Assembly (NCBI GenBank): GCA_026417715.1
Contig: JAOACU010000177.1
Coordinates: 1 to 6,168 of the forward strand
From: Anaerolineae bacterium
GTDB taxonomy: Bacteria; Chloroflexota; Anaerolineae; UBA4142
DNA: 6,168 nucleotides
Reading direction: 5' to 3'
The notes under the pieces were generated by a model. The model made no database searches and was not told the DNA's origin. It saw only the letters and a list, made by a program, of their open reading frames with translations. Positions 5,209-6,168 of this stretch are shown here, in pieces (within the stretch, counting starts at the first letter, position 1; every line of letters starts with the position of its first letter). A program made the position numbers and the translations under genes.

Positions 5209-6168
5209 TTACTGAATCACCACACGGGCTAACTCGATGTAATCCCCAACGCGCGTCGTCAGGCGCGTCCCCTCCTCACGACGATACAACCCCACATGAA
5301 TTCGATATTCACCCAACGCAGCATCGGACGGAACTACAAGCGCGTGCTCATCGGTGATAATTTCGCCCACGTCCCAAAACAGCGTTGGATACGCGCCGCG
5401 CTGAGGTTGCACATCATCCTGCGCGATGATTTTGCCATCCGCATCAACCAGATGCACAAACACGGTGTAATCTTCGCTGATTGGTTTGAGTGCGCGCCAA
5501 AACAATTTTACTGTCAGCGTCGAACCGCGCGCGATCGAATCTTGTCGTGCAAAGCCAATGAGCGCGATTTGATCCCCAAACACGTACTCGACCGCGTTTT
5601 CGATTTGCGGCGCGGCTTGTGTCTGCCCAATGATCTTGAATCGTGCAATGCTCGGCGTGACAATGTTACCGCGCGGATCGCGCGCCGTCAGCGCCTCTAC
5701 CGGCACACGCCGAAACAAGCCGACCTCGATGCGCCCCACACCCGCGCGCGCATCGCGTGGAGTCGGCAGGCGATACTCGTCCTCGATGATCTCACCGATT
5801 TGCCACACGCGCGTCGGATACAAGCCGCGTCCGGGAAACGCATCCCAGCGCGCGATGATTTTGTTGTCGGCGTCGAACACGCGGACGTACACCGAAAAAT
5901 CTTCCCGCATCACCTCGCGCGCGCGCCAAAAAATCGTGAGCGGTAATTCGTCGCCAGGTGCAACGCGCGTGCGCGGCAACGCATAGCCCACCAATTCGGC
6001 TTGACCATCGAAGAGGATGTGAACAGGATGCGGCACGCGCGCCTCGTCGGCAAAGCGCGCGCCCAGTTCCTCGCCAAAGAGGTCCTCATAGCAGATGTTG
6101 GGCGCCAGGCGCTGGCCGCCCCAGGCAAAGCTGCCCGCCCCCAGCGGTCCGCGCGCGAAGTCGCCCAG
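5209..6168 (-). CDS. Tandem repeat-domain protein, 5' end off window, chimeric N-terminus
   Basis: 319 residues are visible, open through the window edge. From about residue 46 on, two homologous domains can be aligned with a period of ~143 residues (about 52-153 and 196-297). Each has a GY/GF start, strand ending FWRA (80-83, 223-226), YPT (117-119, 260-262), W..GEII.DE (122-131, 265-274) and a closing VGLFRR or VGLYRR. Both are beta-rich and lack membrane segments or catalytic motifs. I associate this domain with the extracytoplasmic C-terminal part of Chloroflexota multi-membrane-span proteins, often family 39 glycosyltransferases; that is recollection, not something seen here. The first ~44 residues belong to a different family (Lnt fragment, separate entry). 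An internal GTG (6036) could serve as a start but has no clear ribosome-binding site, so the true N-terminus is probably missing. The stop TAA is at 5211-5209. Confidence 0.75.
   Translation of the reverse strand: MGDFARGPLGAGSFAWGGQRLAPNICYEDLFGEELGARFADEARVPHPVHILFDGQAELVGYALPRTRVAPGDELPLTIFWRAREVMREDFSVYVRVFDADNKIIARWDAFPGRGLYPTRVWQIGEIIEDEYRLPTPRDARAGVGRIEVGLFRRVPVEALTARDPRGNIVTPSIARFKIIGQTQAAPQIENAVEYVFGDQIALIGFARQDSIARGSTLTVKLFWRALKPISEDYTVFVHLVDADGKIIAQDDVQPQRGAYPTLFWDVGEIITDEHALVVPSDAALGEYRIHVGLYRREEGTRLTTRVGDYIELARVVIQ
6037..6168 (-). pseudogene. lnt: Fragment of apolipoprotein N-acyltransferase (Lnt), fused in frame
   Basis: The first 44 visible residues match the nitrilase domain of Lnt, the inner-membrane enzyme that adds the third acyl chain to lipoproteins. 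They include SFAWGGQRLAPNICYEDLFG (13-32) with the catalytic-cysteine motif ICYE (Cys26, codon 6093-6091). The following GEELGARFADEAR is in the style of betaproteobacterial Lnt, where the protein would go on to a conserved NxSN-WFGD segment. Here it switches after ADEAR to VPHPVHILFDGQ of the repeat protein. Only ~44 of roughly 500 residues are present, and the fold is cut about 18 residues after the cysteine, so no Lnt activity is possible. Hand-counted GC is about 71% over the 126 bases 6043-6168, against about 61% in the adjoining 162 bases. A chimeric contig end is the likeliest cause. Confidence 0.7.

Noticed and set aside
5296..5946. Plus-strand open frame of about 216 residues
   Set aside because: It is antisense to the repeat-domain protein, whose two-domain internal homology shows which strand is coding.

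Overview
The window is a compact, GC-rich bacterial segment. It is unusually rich in CGCG/GCGC runs and has very short intergenic spaces. The gene style suggests a metagenomic Chloroflexota (Anaerolineae-like) genome: a Nudix/GNAT/M28/DegV/hydrolase string and a protein with tandem extracytoplasmic-type repeats of a kind I associate with Chloroflexota membrane glycosyltransferases. That assignment is an inference; no 16S or similar marker is present.

Layout, plus strand: bases 1-60 hold an inverted/direct repeat of the CACAGAG type. A candidate promoter and a hairpin follow. Five tightly packed genes then run from 202 to 4087: an ADP-ribose-pyrophosphatase-type Nudix hydrolase, a GNAT acetyltransferase, a membrane-anchored M28 metallopeptidase, a DegV fatty-acid-binding protein and a membrane-anchored alpha/beta hydrolase. 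Junctions are overlaps (40 and 13 nt) or gaps of 3 and 30 nt, so they are probably one operon. It ends at a perfect 15-bp hairpin (4098-4137) shared with the convergent minus-strand unit.

Layout, minus strand, read right to left: a protein with two C-terminal repeat domains (5209-6168) runs off the window edge. Next comes a sigma70-like promoter (5127-5156) and a short leader that can form either an intrinsic terminator or a competing hairpin. Then tRNA-Lys(UUU) (4943-5015), the bacterial type A RNase P RNA gene rnpB (about 4542-4936) only 6 nt further on, and a small cysteine-rich protein (4151-4471) with no strong terminator before it. The likely unit is therefore leader, tRNA-Lys, rnpB, small protein, ending at the shared terminator.

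Two points deserve most attention. First, the RNase P RNA gene sits 6 nt behind a tRNA, which is a substrate of its product, downstream of an attenuator-like leader. Second, the last ~130 bases of the window encode a piece of apolipoprotein N-acyltransferase (Lnt) of betaproteobacterial appearance, joined in frame to the unrelated repeat protein. The second is best explained as a chimeric contig end until shown otherwise.
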